A stretch of 7,873 nt of DNA from Burkholderiales bacterium (GTDB lineage: Bacteria > Pseudomonadota > Gammaproteobacteria > Burkholderiales > Burkholderiaceae_C), in contig JAGWTL010000127.1 of assembly GCA_028869035.1 (NCBI GenBank), positions 1 through 7,873 of the forward strand, written 5' to 3'. The notes under the pieces were generated by a model, which saw only the letters and a program-made list of their open reading frames with translations, ran no database searches and was not told where the DNA came from. Of the stretch, positions 6,386 to 7,873 are shown one piece after another; positions within the stretch are counted from its first letter, which is position 1; each line of letters opens with the position of its first letter. The position numbers were made by a program, and so were the translations under genes.

Positions 6386-6400
6386 AGAGAAACACCCATC

Positions 6401-7495
6401 ATGCCGCTGTCCAAACGCACTACCCTGACCCAGTTTCTCATTGAGGAGCGCCGTCGCTTTCCGGATGCGCGAGGCGACTTCAATGCGCTGATCCTCGACG
6501 TGGCCCTGGCCTGCAAGGCCATCGCGCGCGCCGTGGCTTTCGGTGAACTCGGTGGCGTGCTGGGCAACCAGGCCGGCGAGACGGGCGACAGCGTCAATGT
6601 GCAGGGCGAGACGCAGAAGAAGCTCGATGTGCTGAGCAATGATCTCTTCATCCGTGCCAACGAATGGGGCGGCCACCTGGCCGGCATGGCCTCCGAGGAG
6701 ATGGATCTGCCGCGTCAGATCCCGGCCAAACATCCGCGCGGCAAGTACCTGCTGGTGTTCGATCCCCTCGACGGCTCCAGCAACATCGACGTCAATGTCT
6801 CCGTGGGCAGCATCTTCTCCATCCTGCGGGCACCGCAGGAGGTGGTGGCCAGCGGCCGCGATGTGGCCGAAGCCGACTTCCTGCAGCCCGGCGCGCAGCA
6901 GGTGGCGGCAGGTTATGCGCTCTACGGCCCCACCACCATGCTGGTGCTGACGGTGGGCAACGGCGTCAACGGTTTCACGCTCGACCCCAATCTGGGCGAG
7001 TTCATGCTCACGCATCCGCAACTGCAGATCCCGGCCGATACCCAGGAATTCGCCATCAACGCGTCCAACAGCCGTTTCTGGGAGGCGCCGATCCGGCGCT
7101 ATGTGGACGAGTGCCTGGCCGGCAAGACCGGACCGCGCGGCAAGGACTTCAACATGCGCTGGATCGCCTCCATGGTGGCCGAGGCGCACCGCATCCTGAT
7201 GCGCGGCGGCGTCTTCATGTACCCCAGGGACAGCAAGGAGCCGGCCAAGAACGGCCGCCTGCGCCTGCTGTACGAGGCCAATCCCGTGGGTTTCATCATG
7301 GAGCAGGCCGGTGGCCGCGCCAGCACCGGCCGTCAGCCCATGCTGGCGGTGCATCCCACCGCGCTGCACCAGCGCATCGGTCTGGTGTTCGGCTCGAAGA
7401 ACGAGGTGGAGCGCATCGAGCGCTACCACGCCGAGCCGACCCGGGTCGAGAGCGACAGCCCGCTGTTCGCCGAGCGCGGCCTGTTCAGGGTATGA
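6401..7495 (+). CDS. cbbF: Class I fructose-1,6-bisphosphatase (probable sedoheptulose-1,7-bisphosphatase)
   Basis: This 364-residue phosphatase hydrolyses fructose-1,6-bisphosphate to fructose-6-phosphate for RuBP regeneration. Autotrophic bacterial homologues often also act on sedoheptulose-1,7-bisphosphate, which is inferred here. Metal-binding residues are visible in ASEE (E99, E100) and DPLDGSSN (121-128; D121, D124). The sugar-phosphate region has ALYGPTTMLVL (173-183), MYPRDSKEP (273-281) and the FBPase signature GRLRLLYEANP (285-295), with Arg at the position that is Lys in many homologues. It is longer than the roughly 330-residue gluconeogenic enzyme of enteric bacteria, having a C-terminal extension of about 25 residues after GLVFGSKNEVERIERYH. 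The purine-rich AAAGAGAAA at 6384-6392 is a moderate ribosome site. It is followed by a 231-bp structured gap before cbbP, unlike the tight spacing upstream. Confidence 0.96.
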   Translation: MPLSKRTTLTQFLIEERRRFPDARGDFNALILDVALACKAIARAVAFGELGGVLGNQAGETGDSVNVQGETQKKLDVLSNDLFIRANEWGGHLAGMASEEMDLPRQIPAKHPRGKYLLVFDPLDGSSNIDVNVSVGSIFSILRAPQEVVASGRDVAEADFLQPGAQQVAAGYALYGPTTMLVLTVGNGVNGFTLDPNLGEFMLTHPQLQIPADTQEFAINASNSRFWEAPIRRYVDECLAGKTGPRGKDFNMRWIASMVAEAHRILMRGGVFMYPRDSKEPAKNGRLRLLYEANPVGFIMEQAGGRASTGRQPMLAVHPTALHQRIGLVFGSKNEVERIERYHAEPTRVESDSPLFAERGLFRV

Positions 7496-7668
7496 CCCCC
7501 CTGAGTGCCCTGCGGGCCCTCCGTACCAACAGCCGGAGTCTGTGGCTCTTCGGCCTGTCCAAGCCTGCGCAGGCAGGCTTGGAGCCGCAGGCCTCAGCCC
7601 CCAAGGGGGGACGACACCGGCGGCCCGGCGAAGCCGGTTCCGCGGTGTCCCGCGACAAATCCCGCGGG
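7496..7668. repeat. GC-rich intergenic repeat of consecutive inverted repeats between cbbF and cbbP
   Basis: The gap is almost wholly self-complementary. In order: GCCC-TGC-GGGC (7507-7517); CTCCG-N10-CGGAG (7519-7538); an 11-bp perfect stem TCCAAGCCTGC/GCAGGCTTGGA (7558-7568, 7573-7583) with a GCAG loop, extended by GGCCTG/CAGGCC (7552-7557, 7588-7593) across a 4-nt bulge; CCCCC-AA-GGGGGG (7598-7610); an imperfect hairpin from GACACC (7613-7618) to GGTGTC (7644-7649) enclosing GCGG/CCGC and CCGGC-GAA-GCCGG; and the palindrome CCCGCGGG (7661-7668). No convincing coding potential is seen. From memory it resembles interspersed intergenic repeats of Comamonadaceae genomes, but copy number cannot be tested here. 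A further T6 run at 7704-7709 lies just before the cbbP ribosome site. Confidence 0.7.
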
Positions 7669-7715
7669 CGCTGGCAGGGGCACACATCGCATGCGGCGAA
7701 AGATTTTTTAGCTCC

Positions 7716-7720
7716 AGGAG
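7716..7720 (+). promoter_or_regulatory. Shine-Dalgarno of cbbP, supports a GTG start
   Basis: AGGAG ends six bases before the GTG at 7727. No ATG in this frame lies near, so this site supports GTG as the initiator. Confidence 0.8.
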
Positions 7721-7726
7721 ACCTCC

Positions 7727-7873
7727 GTGTCTGAACGTCATCCCATCATCGCGATCACCGGCTCATCGGGGGCCGGCACGTCCACCGTGACGCGCACCTT
7801 CGCCAACATCTTCCGCCGCGAAGGCGTGAAGGCCGCCATCATCGAGGGCGACAGCTTTCACCGCTACGACCGC
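7727..7873 (+). CDS. cbbP: Phosphoribulokinase, N-terminal 49 codons (cut by window end)
   Basis: The reading frame starts with GTG and is open to the last base. It begins MSERHPIIAITGSSGAGTST, containing the P-loop GSSGAGTS (residues 12-19), followed by a helix (VTRTFANIFRREG) and AAIIEGDSFHRYDR (36-49). This matches the N-terminus of class I bacterial phosphoribulokinase, whose D42/H45/R46 region helps bind ribulose-5-phosphate; the enzyme phosphorylates that sugar with ATP to give RuBP, the RubisCO substrate. Bacterial forms are about 290 residues, so roughly five sixths of the gene lies beyond the window. The GTG start and the structured leader suggest expression may be set separately from cbbF. 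Confidence 0.93.
   Translation, partial: MSERHPIIAITGSSGAGTSTVTRTFANIFRREGVKAAIIEGDSFHRYDR

Noticed and set aside
7687..7709. Terminator formed by TCGC/GCGA and the T6 run before cbbP
   Set aside because: The stem is only 4 bp and is separated from the T-run by several bases; too weak to call as a terminator.
6664..7734. Plus-strand frame running from inside cbbF through the repeat into cbbP
   Set aside because: It is out of frame with both real genes, Arg/Gly/Ala-rich, and has no initiation signal.
5393..7741. Long open minus-strand frame (about 780 codons) opposite cbbX, cbbY and cbbF
   Set aside because: It lies antisense to well-supported genes. It is a by-product of high-GC codon use, its translation is His/Gln/Gly/Val-rich and low in complexity, and it resembles no family.

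Overview
The window carries the promoter-proximal part of a Calvin-Benson-Bassham (cbb) CO2-fixation operon with its regulators. Base composition is high-GC in genes and AT-rich in the control region. The red-type (form IC) RubisCO, the gene order cbbL-S-X-Y-F-P behind divergent cbbR genes, and a GC-rich intergenic repeat of a kind I recall from Comamonadaceae all point to a betaproteobacterium of the order Burkholderiales, probably a facultative chemolitho- or mixotroph. The genus cannot be fixed from this sequence alone.

Layout. Positions 1-630 (+) encode a Crp/Fnr-family regulator whose true start may lie left of the window. It converges on two tandem minus-strand LysR genes (647-1558 and 1618-2574). 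Both encode CbbR-like proteins, about 47% identical by an ungapped hand count. A 106-bp AT-rich divergent region (2575-2680) separates them from the operon. It holds a 16-bp inverted repeat over the cbbR start, a 30-bp dyad containing a TNA-N7-TNA box, and a plausible sigma70 promoter for cbbL. The operon then runs rightward: cbbL (2681-4138), cbbS (4165-4599), a perfect 12-bp hairpin (4611-4637), cbbX (4659-5621), cbbY (5630-6385), cbbF (6401-7495), a 231-bp gap filled with consecutive inverted repeats, and the first 49 codons of cbbP (GTG start at 7727), cut by the window end.

How the genes work together. CbbP makes ribulose-1,5-bisphosphate (RuBP) and CbbLS carboxylates it. CbbX, an AAA+ activase, removes inhibitory sugar phosphates from red-type RubisCO. 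CbbY destroys the misfire product xylulose-1,5-bisphosphate once it is released. CbbF regenerates fructose-6-phosphate (and probably sedoheptulose-7-phosphate) for RuBP synthesis. The CbbR-type regulators would switch the operon by metabolite state, and the Crp/Fnr protein could add a redox or energy signal, though no target site for it was found.

No wholly new system is visible; this is a well-formed cbb operon. The points worth a second look are regulatory: two CbbR paralogs with related dyads upstream of each, a strong hairpin after cbbS, a structured repeat between cbbF and cbbP, and no cbbE between cbbY and cbbF.
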